From positions 124,001-188,000 of the forward strand of contig JAJYHT010000062.1 in NCBI GenBank assembly GCA_021784595.1: a DNA stretch of 64,000 nt. The letters run 5' to 3'. The notes beneath the pieces are model-generated. The model saw only the letters and a program-made list of their open reading frames with translations. It made no database searches and was not told where the DNA came from. The translations under genes and the position numbers were made by a program. Of this stretch, positions 17,203-25,269 are shown piece after piece (the stretch's first letter is position 1; each line of letters begins with the position of its first letter). Origin of the DNA: Bacillota bacterium. Its GTDB lineage: Bacteria > Bacillota > Sulfobacillia > Sulfobacillales > Sulfobacillaceae.

Positions 17203-18510
17203 ATGACCCCAGATACATACGTGGTGGATCAATCGCATCGGATATCGGTCGGAGGCATACGCCTTGATGCGCTGGCGGAGAAATACGGCACCCCTTTGTA
17301 CGTCTTGGACCAAACAACGATAGTGAACCGAATACGGCAGTATCAAGAGGCATTGAATGAATTGACTCCGGCGGGACAAGCGTTTTATGCGGGGAAAGCA
17401 TTTATATGCCAAGCGATGGCGGGCCTTTTGGAGCACCAAGGGATGGGTCTTGACGTAGTATCTGGGGGAGAACTTTATACGGCCTTAACGGCAGGCTTTG
17501 ACCCTTCACGCATTATGTTTCACGGGAATGTAAAAACACGGGAAGAAATTGCCTACGCGCTCAATGCCAAAGTGGGTCATATGGTTTGCGATTCATTGGA
17601 AGAATTGAACAGAATTGAGCAAGAGGCTTCTCGATTGGATTGCCAAGCGCCCATATTGTTGCGGATTACTCCGGGAATTGAAGCGCATACCCATGAGTTT
17701 ATTCGCACCGGGCAGTTTGATTCTAAATTTGGTTTTGCTTTGACCCAAGGCATTGCGGACCAGGCCGTATTGCGGGCGCTAGAGCTGCCTCACATTGCTT
17801 TAAAGGGATTTCACGCCCATATCGGTTCGCAGATCTTTGATGAAGATCCGTTCATCCGTAATGCGGAGATATTGTTGAATTATAGTATACAGTGGTATCA
17901 GGAGCAGGGTTGGTGGCCCGAGGTTCTTAATATTGGAGGAGGATTTGGCGTTCGCTACCAATCCCAAGACGTGGCCCCGCGTTTGGCTGCGGTCGTGGGT
18001 GCGATTCGCTCGATGGTAGATCGATTGACCCCCAACGGCCTGGTTCCACCAAGGATCTTCATGGAGCCTGGCCGCTCTATTATCGCCGAAGCGGGAGTAA
18101 CCGTCTATCAGGTCATGGTGAAGAAAGAGGTGCCGGGTGGCAAATGGTATGTGGCGGTTGATGGGGGGATGGGCGACAATATCCGGCCGGCGCTCTACCA
18201 AGCGCGTTATCAAGCTGCCATCGACGGAAAGGCCGATGAACCCGGTACTGAAACAGTAACGGTGGCTGGACGGTATTGCGAGACCGGCGATGTGTTGATA
18301 AAAGATATTGCTCTGCCTCCGGTGTCGATTGACGATCTTTTGGTGGTGTTTGATACCGGCGCCTATAATTACGCGATGGCATCCAATTATAATCGTGTGC
18401 CGCGGCCTGCGGTCGTTTTGGTGGCTGATGGGCGCGATGAATTATGGGTGGCCCGCGAAACGTATCAAGATATGGTTCACGGCGACAAGCCTTGGACGGG
18501 GATGCGTTAG
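17203..18510 (+). CDS. lysA: Diaminopimelate decarboxylase
   Basis: A 435-residue fold-III PLP enzyme converting meso-diaminopimelate to L-lysine, the last step of lysine synthesis. Lys65 in FYAGKAFICQ binds PLP. GFHAHIGSQ, NIGGGFGV and MEPGRSIIAEAG contact the cofactor, and GRYCETGDVL holds the dimer-interface Cys. ATG 17203 has gggaggc 8 bases upstream. The position directly after spoVAF is conserved in Bacillus; spores use diaminopimelate in cortex and dipicolinate synthesis. Confidence 0.95.
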   Translation: MTPDTYVVDQSHRISVGGIRLDALAEKYGTPLYVLDQTTIVNRIRQYQEALNELTPAGQAFYAGKAFICQAMAGLLEHQGMGLDVVSGGELYTALTAGFDPSRIMFHGNVKTREEIAYALNAKVGHMVCDSLEELNRIEQEASRLDCQAPILLRITPGIEAHTHEFIRTGQFDSKFGFALTQGIADQAVLRALELPHIALKGFHAHIGSQIFDEDPFIRNAEILLNYSIQWYQEQGWWPEVLNIGGGFGVRYQSQDVAPRLAAVVGAIRSMVDRLTPNGLVPPRIFMEPGRSIIAEAGVTVYQVMVKKEVPGGKWYVAVDGGMGDNIRPALYQARYQAAIDGKADEPGTETVTVAGRYCETGDVLIKDIALPPVSIDDLLVVFDTGAYNYAMASNYNRVPRPAVVLVADGRDELWVARETYQDMVHGDKPWTGMR

Positions 18511-18513
18511 CCG

Positions 18514-19191
18514 ATGGAGCACATTGCCTCGAGTCTAGCGCCCGAGCCGTTGAATGAGGTGGCGGCGCGAGTGCGAAGGCATCCAGAATGGGTGCTTTCG
18601 CTTGCTGTGGCAGGAATGGTGCGTCAATTCGCTTTGCGCTGGCAGCAAGCTGAGAACTTGTTGGATGTGACAGATGAAGTGCCAGTTACGGCATGGATCG
18701 TTCGGCGCAAATCAGACCTGCTGCTGCCCCGCAATGAGGAGCCGGAGGATGATAATGAAACCGCACTTCCACAAACCGAGGCATCATGGCTAGGACCTTT
18801 GATTTCCCATCTCCAAGAATTGCAAACGGCGGCGAATAAACGCCATCGTCGCCGCAAAACCTTTAGGCCTCAAAAACGAGTTTCGGTCAAAGGTGCTACT
18901 CTGTGGAAATTAGCCTGGTCATGGCCTAGGATTAAAGAAGTTGTCGTTCAGCCGCCGCAGATCATTCGCGCGCAAACTGATCCTATTGGCGAGAGACTTT
19001 TTCGCGTTCGAAAACAGCTAGCCTCCGATCCACGATGGTTCTCACTCAACGAATTGGCGCAGTCGTCCGCACGCCGTGATCTGGTGCTGACGATCTTAGC
19101 AATTACCCAGTTGTGGCATGCCGAAGAAGTCGACCTAGACCAACGCCACCCTTATGGGCCGGTGCGAATTGTGGGGAAAATGCCCCAATGA
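18514..19191 (+). CDS. scpA: Divergent segregation and condensation protein A (kleisin)
   Basis: A 225-residue protein assigned to ScpA mainly because it overlaps scpB and follows lysA, plus weak resemblance. A helix pattern with R-R-K-S-D-L-L-L-P near residues 64-72 mimics the ScpA ...KSKMLLP end of the N-terminal SMC-binding region. The C-terminal half looks like the winged helix (FSLNELAQSSARRDLVLTILAITQLW). The usual F-x-G-P-L-D-L-L-L start is absent. A basic stretch (KRHRRRKTFRPQKR) lies in the middle linker. It should bridge SMC heads together with ScpB. Confidence 0.65.
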   Translation: MEHIASSLAPEPLNEVAARVRRHPEWVLSLAVAGMVRQFALRWQQAENLLDVTDEVPVTAWIVRRKSDLLLPRNEEPEDDNETALPQTEASWLGPLISHLQELQTAANKRHRRRKTFRPQKRVSVKGATLWKLAWSWPRIKEVVVQPPQIIRAQTDPIGERLFRVRKQLASDPRWFSLNELAQSSARRDLVLTILAITQLWHAEEVDLDQRHPYGPVRIVGKMPQ

Positions 19192-19721
19192 TGCATAGCG
19201 CGGATACCCGCAATTTAGAAGCACTGCTGTTTTTACATGGGGACCCCATCTCTATTGCAGAGATTGCAGTGTGGTTGGAGTTGGAAGAAGAGCAGGTTTT
19301 GTTGATCGCGGAGCAATTGAACGAAGTGCTGCGGAGTTGCCATTCGGCACTCTGTGTTCAGATCGCGGGGAATTCGGTGGCCCTGACGACGGTGGCTGAA
19401 TTGGATTCATGGCTAAGGGAAAAAATGACGTTGAAGATATCCGAGCCATTGTCACACGCGGCCTGGGAGGTTTTATCGGTGGTCGCTTACCGCCAGCCGA
19501 TTACCCGCATGGAAATAGAGGCTCTACGACAGGTGGGATCTGAACGAGCCATTGACACCTTGGTTCATCGTGGACTGATTGAGGAGGTTGGAAGAAAGGA
19601 AACTCCAGGACGTCCCATCCTCTATGGCACCAGCCACAATTTTCTTCTCGAATTTGGATTGCATGACTTAAATGAGTTGCCCCCACTAGCAGATTTTCTC
19701 GGTGCACCGGGTATAAAATAG
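19188..19721 (+). CDS. scpB: Segregation and condensation protein B
   Basis: A 177-residue tandem winged-helix protein that dimerises on ScpA in the SMC condensin. LEALLFLHGDPISI opens the first domain and EVLSVVAYRQPITRMEIE with GRPILYGTSHNFL marks the second; both are strong ScpB motifs. Start ATG 19188 overlaps the scpA stop (ATGA). Confidence 0.93.
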   Translation: MMHSADTRNLEALLFLHGDPISIAEIAVWLELEEEQVLLIAEQLNEVLRSCHSALCVQIAGNSVALTTVAELDSWLREKMTLKISEPLSHAAWEVLSVVAYRQPITRMEIEALRQVGSERAIDTLVHRGLIEEVGRKETPGRPILYGTSHNFLLEFGLHDLNELPPLADFLGAPGIK

Positions 19722-19771
19722 CGGCTATTGACCCATCCTAAGGTGGCAAGCATCGGGAGGTGCGGGTCTGA

Positions 19772-20377
19772 ATGGGATGGTGGTGGGGCCTCTTTGTGGC
19801 TGTTGCCTTCTTAGGACTTGCAAGCGTCATTGTGGGTATCATGATGCGGCAACCACTGACCGTACACCTTTGGATTGACGGTCAAGATTTGTCGTGGGCC
19901 ATGGGTTTTCAGTCGCAGTGGATGTTCTGGAGTGTTGGTGACGCATGGAAAATTCCTCGTTCGCCGGCAGCCCAAAGTAAACCCGGTGTAGCTTTCGATC
20001 CAAAACGCGTGCACCGTGGCATGAAAATCCTATCCTGGTATCGACGGTTCGTGGATCGCATGTGGCGAGAAACACACATCCGAACGTTTGAAATGTCCGG
20101 GGCGCTGGGGTTGGGGGAGGCGTCTGATACGGGTTTGTTGTTTGGATTGATTGCTAGTGCAATGGGCTGGTGGCTTAGCAATCGGATTGCACCACAGTCC
20201 GCGGTTTTGCCTACCCTAAAGTTTGAACCGATTTGGGACCAGGCTGGTTTCCATGGGAAATTGGTCACTCATTTTGATGTCCTGCCGACTGCTATTGTGG
20301 TAGCGTTTTGGCAGAGCTTATGGATTCAATGGGCGGGTTCGGTGCCCATTATGCGAAGGATATTAAAGGGGGTTTGA
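19772..20377 (+). CDS. ytfI: DUF2953 protein (YtfI-like)
   Basis: A 201-residue protein with an N-terminal membrane helix (residues 3-25) and a second hydrophobic region near residues 121-135. DUF2953 proteins lie beside the spore protein YtfJ in Bacillus, and the same pair is present here, 2 bases apart. The F-E-M-S-G-A-L-G-L-G-E-A-S-D-T-G segment recalls the Y-G-x-G-D-A/P-x-x-T-G-x-x-x-G pattern of the family. The role is not known; sporulation association is inferred from the neighbour. Confidence 0.75.
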   Translation: MGWWWGLFVAVAFLGLASVIVGIMMRQPLTVHLWIDGQDLSWAMGFQSQWMFWSVGDAWKIPRSPAAQSKPGVAFDPKRVHRGMKILSWYRRFVDRMWRETHIRTFEMSGALGLGEASDTGLLFGLIASAMGWWLSNRIAPQSAVLPTLKFEPIWDQAGFHGKLVTHFDVLPTAIVVAFWQSLWIQWAGSVPIMRRILKGV

Positions 20378-20379
20378 TT

Positions 20380-20829
20380 ATGGAGACTGATGCATCGATG
20401 GCGCACACGGGTAGCCATCCCATCGAATCATTGATGAAGACGGCCATGGAGTCCATTAAGGGTATGATTGACGTCAATACAGTGGTGGGGGAGGCCGTAA
20501 ATACACCTGATGGGGGAACCATCATTCCTATCTCACGCGTGTCGTTTGGGTTCGCGGCGGGGGGTGGCGAATATTGGAGTCGCGCCTCGGATGGTCCGGG
20601 CCATCCGTTTGGTGGTGGGAGCGGTGCCGGAGTGACTGTGCATCCGGTGGGGTTTTTAGTGGCGCACGGTGATAATATACGGTTGTTGTCGGTAGACCGG
20701 GGCGATTTAGTGGATTCACTGGTGAACAATGCCTCACAAATTATTGACCAAGTGCAGGATTGGGTGGGACATCGCCAAGACTCGTCGAAAGAGACGTCGA
20801 CCATAATCGATCCACACTCCTTGTCGTAA
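20380..20829 (+). CDS. ytfJ: Spore germination protein GerW/YtfJ
   Basis: A 149-residue soluble protein of the spore YtfJ family. HPIESLMKTAMESIKGMIDV opens it, GEAVNTPDGGTIIPISRVSFGF and a Gly-rich tract (residues 60-90) follow, and GAGVTVHPVGFLV ends the core; all are family signatures. In Bacillus the protein is needed for normal L-alanine germination responses. ATG 20380 has aaaggggg 8 bases upstream. A strong terminator follows. Confidence 0.93.
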   Translation: METDASMAHTGSHPIESLMKTAMESIKGMIDVNTVVGEAVNTPDGGTIIPISRVSFGFAAGGGEYWSRASDGPGHPFGGGSGAGVTVHPVGFLVAHGDNIRLLSVDRGDLVDSLVNNASQIIDQVQDWVGHRQDSSKETSTIIDPHSLS

Positions 20830-20833
20830 TACA

Positions 20834-20868
20834 GAGGAGGCTTAACCATAGGCCTCCTCCAAATTTTT
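20834..20868 (+). terminator. Terminator after ytfJ
   Basis: GAGGAGGC (20834-20841) and GCCTCCTC (20852-20859) form a perfect 8-bp stem, followed after a few bases by a T5 tract. It closes the scpB-ytfI-ytfJ segment before the NHEJ operon. Confidence 0.8.
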
Positions 20869-20921
20869 CTCCGATAACTTAACCGCCGGCTGCGCAACCT
20901 ATCTCTACTAGGAGGGATACG

Positions 20922-21710
20922 ATGCGCAGCTTATATAAAGGAGTGCTGGGTTTTGGCCTGGTCTCCATTCCAGTCCAATTGTACAAGGCCTTTGATGAGG
21001 AACGGGTCGAAACGCACATGGTGCACAGAGTTTGCGGCTCTCGCATCCGCTATCAAAAAGTATGTCCAACATGTGGAGTAGTGGTACAGCCAGAAGACAT
21101 TGCCAAAGCTGCACCCCTGCCCGATGGCCGATTTGTGCTGCTGGAATCCGAGGATTCAACAGCCACAGACAATTCTGATCGCACGATAACTATTTTGAGT
21201 TTTCATCCTCTCGATGTTATTGACCCAGCATATTACCAACAGGCTTATTGGGTAAAGCCCGGCCCCGGAGGACATAAACCGTACCGTTTGCTGATTGAGA
21301 CCATGAACACGGCGGGACAAGTGGCCTTAGCCCAGTTTGCATTAAGACAGCGCAGCCGTTTAGCGGTTGTTCGTCCATTTCACAAGGAATCATTAATGTT
21401 GCACAGTATGCATTATCCGGAATCTCTCCGTATGGAAGGCTCCCGCATCGAAGGCCCAGCGGCGGCTATCACCGAAAAAGAACGGGACATGGCCATTGCG
21501 TTGATCGATCATATGCAAGGTCCGTTCATTCCTGAGCAATACCCTAATGAAGAAAAAAGACGGCTGCTGGCCGAAATTGAACGCCTAATGCCGTCTGCAC
21601 GACTGCCCGAAGTGGTTCCGGGGGCGGCGGCGGATGAAGTGATCGATCTGATGGCGCAATTGCAGGCATCGATTGCACGCAAAACGCGAACTCCAAACAA
21701 CGCGTCATGA
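20922..21710 (+). CDS. ku: Non-homologous end joining protein Ku
   Basis: A 262-residue bacterial Ku that binds DNA double-strand ends and recruits the ligase. The start MRSLYKGVLGFGLVSIPVQLY, here shortened, is the classic Ku beta-barrel opening, followed by R-Y-Q-K-V-C-P-T-C-G, E-D-I-A-K and a PYRLL-x-x-x-M central core. A strong ribosome binding site (aggaggg) precedes ATG 20922. The next two genes encode ligase and polymerase activities. In Bacillus, Ku protects and repairs spore DNA on germination. Confidence 0.94.
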   Translation: MRSLYKGVLGFGLVSIPVQLYKAFDEERVETHMVHRVCGSRIRYQKVCPTCGVVVQPEDIAKAAPLPDGRFVLLESEDSTATDNSDRTITILSFHPLDVIDPAYYQQAYWVKPGPGGHKPYRLLIETMNTAGQVALAQFALRQRSRLAVVRPFHKESLMLHSMHYPESLRMEGSRIEGPAAAITEKERDMAIALIDHMQGPFIPEQYPNEEKRRLLAEIERLMPSARLPEVVPGAAADEVIDLMAQLQASIARKTRTPNNAS

Positions 21711-22549
21711 GTAGGGATCCGGCGCAATTCATCTCTCCTATGCTGGCGATTACGGCGCCTATGCCTTTTGATTCTGACGAGTGGTGGTATGAGGTCAAAT
21801 GGGATGGATATCGAGCGTTGATTAGTTATATCGAGGACTTGCGCGTGTATTCCCGCCATGGCGCCAATCTGCTGTCGCGGTTCCCAGATCTTGGCCAACT
21901 AAGGGACATCATTCCACGAGGCACGGTGTTTGATGCGGAATTAGTGGCGTGGTTCCAAGGGAAGCCATCGTTTGCCGCTTTACAAAGGCGCGAGTCGGTT
22001 CCCCATCTAGCTATGGTATTTGACTGTCTCTACAGCCACCAAAAATGGCATCTGCACGAACCCTTGCACTTGCGCCGCGAGTACCTTCAGGAGTTGATTC
22101 CTGATCGTCAACCGATGGTGGTGGTGTCATCGGGCTTGGTGGGGCAAGGGCGGGAGTTGCTGGGGGAGGTGGTTGAAAAAGGACTCGAGGGAGTGATGGC
22201 CAAGCATATGATGAGTCGCTATTGGCCCGGGCATCGTGTGCAGGCGTGGCAAAAATTCTTAGCCTTAAGACGTCGGTGGTGTGCGGTGCGGCAAGTCAAA
22301 AGGTTGGCAGACGGCCACTGGCAATGGTGGGTTGGGGATCCATCGTCAGGTTCTATTGCGGCTCGGGTGCCAGCACCGTCCAGATGGGATCCGCCTACGG
22401 GTTTAGACCATGATCTCACCTGGGTTTCTGGCCTTTGGGCAGAAATCGAATACCGGGAAGAGACAGCAGGAGGAAAGTTCCGACATGCGAGAATTCGACA
22501 GTGGCAAAACGATAAATTGGGAAGGGATACAGATCACCCATCCCAATAA
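21707..22549 (+). CDS. ligD: ATP-dependent DNA ligase (stand-alone LigD ligase domain)
   Basis: A 280-residue ATP-dependent ligase that seals ends held by Ku. Motif I is EVKWDGYRAL with the adenylated Lys, motif III F-D-A-E-L-V-A-W and motif IV EGVMAKH. A C-terminal OB-fold (from about residue 195) completes it. In Bacillus and most bacteria the LigD ligase and polymerase are one protein; here they are separate genes. ATG 21707 overlaps the ku stop by 4 bases. Its 3' end overlaps the polymerase gene by 65 bases. Confidence 0.9.
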   Translation: MSRDPAQFISPMLAITAPMPFDSDEWWYEVKWDGYRALISYIEDLRVYSRHGANLLSRFPDLGQLRDIIPRGTVFDAELVAWFQGKPSFAALQRRESVPHLAMVFDCLYSHQKWHLHEPLHLRREYLQELIPDRQPMVVVSSGLVGQGRELLGEVVEKGLEGVMAKHMMSRYWPGHRVQAWQKFLALRRRWCAVRQVKRLADGHWQWWVGDPSSGSIAARVPAPSRWDPPTGLDHDLTWVSGLWAEIEYREETAGGKFRHARIRQWQNDKLGRDTDHPSQ

Positions 22550-23348
22550 AATTGTCTTTCCTGACCTCGGTTTAACTCGTCTAGAACTGGTGGCCTATTA
22601 TCGAAAGGTTGGACAGTTGATGATTGATCATATGAAAGGGCGGGCGATTACGGTCAAACGGTGGCCCCATGATATCCAAGGCTCGATGTTCTATCAAAAG
22701 AATGTGAAAGTCAATGGGAGTATCAGCCCTATTGCCATTGATGAAATGACCAGTCTGCTGCAATGGGTGGCTCGTGGCGCTATAGAATTTCATGTGCCGT
22801 TGGGATTGATGTCAGAGCCTATGCGGCATGATTGGGCAGTTTTGGATCTGGATCCTCCCCTAGATGCGCCGTGGTCCCAAGTGCACGATGGCGCCATCCT
22901 GGTGTCCGATTTGTTAGATAGCATAGGTGTTCCATTTTTGTTAAAGACCTCTGGACAGAAAGGGGTGCATTTTTATGTTGCGATTCAACCGGCGGATCAA
23001 CGTCAAGTGGTGTATTGGATGCAACGTTTGGCCACACTATTGGTGCAAAGTTTTCCCGGATGGATGACCGTGGAACGGCAGCGATCTCTCCGCGGCAGGC
23101 GGATTTACCTGGATTACCTGCAAAACGGGTTTAAGCGAACCATGGTCGGAGTGTACAGCTTGCGGGCACTACCCAATGCGGCAGTATCGGCGCCAATTCG
23201 GCGCGAAGAATTGATCTATCCACCAGATCACTGGACCCCAGACCGAGTTATGCGACGGGTCATGGAACTAGGCGATTTATTTTGTCCGCATGCGCCTCGC
23301 ATCGACTTCGGGAATGCCTTGCGTCAGCACAAACTAATACCGGAGTGA
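22485..23348 (+). CDS. ligD: NHEJ primase-polymerase (stand-alone LigD PolDom)
   Basis: A 287-residue archaeo-eukaryotic primase-type polymerase that fills gaps at DNA ends during end joining. It has THPNKIVFPDLGLTRLELVAYY, RWPHDIQGSMFYQKN, the metal-binding WAVLDLDPP (two Asp) and LKTSGQKGVHFYV, all strong family motifs. ATG 22485 is chosen because aggagg (22468-22473) lies 11 bases upstream; the start is inside the ligase gene, giving a 65-base overlap in another frame. The last Asp expected of the triad should lie in the IYLDYLQN segment. Confidence 0.9.
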   Translation: MREFDSGKTINWEGIQITHPNKIVFPDLGLTRLELVAYYRKVGQLMIDHMKGRAITVKRWPHDIQGSMFYQKNVKVNGSISPIAIDEMTSLLQWVARGAIEFHVPLGLMSEPMRHDWAVLDLDPPLDAPWSQVHDGAILVSDLLDSIGVPFLLKTSGQKGVHFYVAIQPADQRQVVYWMQRLATLLVQSFPGWMTVERQRSLRGRRIYLDYLQNGFKRTMVGVYSLRALPNAAVSAPIRREELIYPPDHWTPDRVMRRVMELGDLFCPHAPRIDFGNALRQHKLIPE

Positions 23349-23357
23349 GGCGTGCCC

Positions 23358-24959
23358 ATGATACACCATCTTGATGTCGCGAATATCGACTTAATTCGGA
23401 ACCTGACAGCCTGGCCTCAACTGCAAAATCGGATCGGGTCTGGACTTGACGTACATGGATATCAAATTGAGAGCGTTCTAAAGGTGGTTAATCAATTAGA
23501 GGGCAGAGCCATATTGGCCGACGAGGTGGGGCTGGGAAAAACCATCGAGGCTGGTCTGATTATTGCCGAACTGAAAGCGCGCGGAGTGATTGATCAAGTC
23601 CTGATTTTAGTGCCGGCTGGCCTCATTACCCAATGGATAGCGGAATTAGAGGCGAAATTTGGATGGCAAGCCATGCGCAGTCCTCATGATCGCGGTTGGC
23701 TGTGGGTGCTTTCGATTGATAGCGCGAAGCGAAGCCCGCTGTCGCAACAGTTGCAATTTGTATCTTGGGATATGGTCATTGTGGACGAGGCGCACCATTT
23801 GAAAAACACCCGCACCCAAAACTACGAGTTGGTGTCGGGATTAAAGGCGAAGCACCTCATTCTCTTGACTGCAACGCCGATGGAAAATCAGCTGACCGAA
23901 CTCTACACGTTGGTTAATCTGGTCAAACCTGGACTATTTGGTTCCTACTTGCGATTCTATCGTCAGTTTATATTGGACAAACGCACTCCCAAAAATGCTG
24001 AGGCATTGCGCGAGCTCTTGTCGCAGGTGATGGTGCGCAACCAACGGCATACCGTAGGCATGCAATTTGTGGGTCGCGAGGTGACGTTGTGGCCGATTGA
24101 CTTGAGCGAAAGCGAGCGTCAACTATACGATGGCTTGACACATGTTTTGCGCCATGAATATCGTCAACGCGTGGGCCAAGAGACGGTGCTGCCTCTGATT
24201 ATGATGCAGAGAGAAATTTGTTCATCACCGCACTGTTTGATTCCTACGCTTAAGAACGCGGAATGGATGGGGGACTTGCGCCACCAATTCGTGTCTTTGG
24301 CGCAATCGATACCGATCACCGCTAAAGCCCAGGCTGTGGCGCAGTTGTTGGCGCATTTGCCAGGTCAAGTACTGATCTTCACGGAATATCGAGCGACCCA
24401 AAATATGTTGGTGGAATATCTGGGATCCATGGGGTTTTTGACACGGGCTTTTCATGGAGGGTTGCGCGGAAAAGACCGCGACGCCTTGGTCGAGTGGTTT
24501 AAATCGGGGCCGCATATCCTAGTGTCTACAGAAGCGGGTGGGCAAGGAATTAATTTGCAGTTCTGTCACCAGCTAATAAATTTTGATTTGCCATGGAACC
24601 CCATGCGCATTGAGCAGCGCATCGGGCGCGTGCATAGGATTGGACAGCAAAATCCTGTGGAAATCTACAATTTGTACACCGTGGACACCGTCGAGGAAGA
24701 TATTTTGCGGTTGCTCCATGAGAAAATTGATCTCTTTCGTCAAGTCGTGGGCGAACTCGATGTCATTTTGAGGCATCTCGAAAAGCGTGGAAGTCTGGAA
24801 AGCCGACTGTTGGACATCTTTTTTTGGGAGGATGACCGGTCAGACATCGAAGCCCGCTTGGATGCCTTGGGTAACGAATTTATCGCTGTGCGCCACCGTT
24901 TGCAATGGCCGGAGCCGATAACCGAGCCGACTAGTCAAGTGTCACCAATAACCAGGTGA
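23358..24959 (+). CDS. SNF2-family ATPase in the NHEJ operon
   Basis: A 533-residue superfamily 2 DNA translocase. Walker A is DEVGLGKT (residues 55-62), Walker B D-E-A-H at 143-146, motif III LTATPMEN, and motifs V/VI STEAGGQGINLQ and QRIGRVHRIGQ. It resembles YqhH/RapA-type proteins but without their extra domains. It begins 9 bases after the polymerase gene, so it likely belongs to the NHEJ transcript. A role in stripping proteins from, or moving along, broken DNA is inference. ATG 23358 has gagtgagg 7 bases upstream; GTG 23352 is an alternative. Confidence 0.88.
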   Translation: MIHHLDVANIDLIRNLTAWPQLQNRIGSGLDVHGYQIESVLKVVNQLEGRAILADEVGLGKTIEAGLIIAELKARGVIDQVLILVPAGLITQWIAELEAKFGWQAMRSPHDRGWLWVLSIDSAKRSPLSQQLQFVSWDMVIVDEAHHLKNTRTQNYELVSGLKAKHLILLTATPMENQLTELYTLVNLVKPGLFGSYLRFYRQFILDKRTPKNAEALRELLSQVMVRNQRHTVGMQFVGREVTLWPIDLSESERQLYDGLTHVLRHEYRQRVGQETVLPLIMMQREICSSPHCLIPTLKNAEWMGDLRHQFVSLAQSIPITAKAQAVAQLLAHLPGQVLIFTEYRATQNMLVEYLGSMGFLTRAFHGGLRGKDRDALVEWFKSGPHILVSTEAGGQGINLQFCHQLINFDLPWNPMRIEQRIGRVHRIGQQNPVEIYNLYTVDTVEEDILRLLHEKIDLFRQVVGELDVILRHLEKRGSLESRLLDIFFWEDDRSDIEARLDALGNEFIAVRHRLQWPEPITEPTSQVSPITR

Positions 24960-25199
24960 CGACTTCACCTAGCTGTTCCTAAAGTGAGGAGTTAGGACAC
25001 GTCCGTCGCACCGGGAATGAAATATCTGGATCCCAGTTATTGAACCCCCGGGGTGATGGGCAAATTGTTCCTGGGTCGGAGACGATCCCGATGCAATCAC
25101 TGAAATTTTGGTTCCGTGGGACCTCATTTTGCGTTCCTGGATAAATGCGGCTCTGGGCTGAAAGTCACTAATTTATCAAGCTACATCGGCAGTATTTGA
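24960..25199 (+). other. Intergenic region without a recognisable gene
   Basis: About 240 bases between the SNF2 gene and the ABC operon promoter. A TCCTAA/TTAGGA inverted repeat (24977-24997) without a T-tract is the only structure noticed near the SNF2 stop. I see no ORF with a ribosome binding site, no RNA gene and no mobile element. Confidence 0.5.
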
Positions 25200-25228
25200 T
25201 TTACAATTAATGTAACCGTTGTTACAAT
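25200..25228 (+). promoter_or_regulatory. Sigma-A promoter overlaid by an operator array (ABC exporter operon)
   Basis: TTTACA (25200-25205), a 17-base spacer and TACAAT (25223-25228) match the sigma-A consensus at five of six positions in each hexamer. Three copies of one half-site overlap it: TTACA at 25201-25205, TGTAA (inverted) at 25211-25215 and TTACA at 25222-25226. The inner pair forms the perfect palindrome TGTAAC-N4-GTTACA. The outer direct copies are 21 bases apart, two helical turns. A repressor of GntR or TetR type would block polymerase here; no such gene is in the operon. Confidence 0.65.
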
Positions 25229-25269
25229 TGTCAAGTAGCATGATACGAGATTAATTGGGTGCGATAGAG

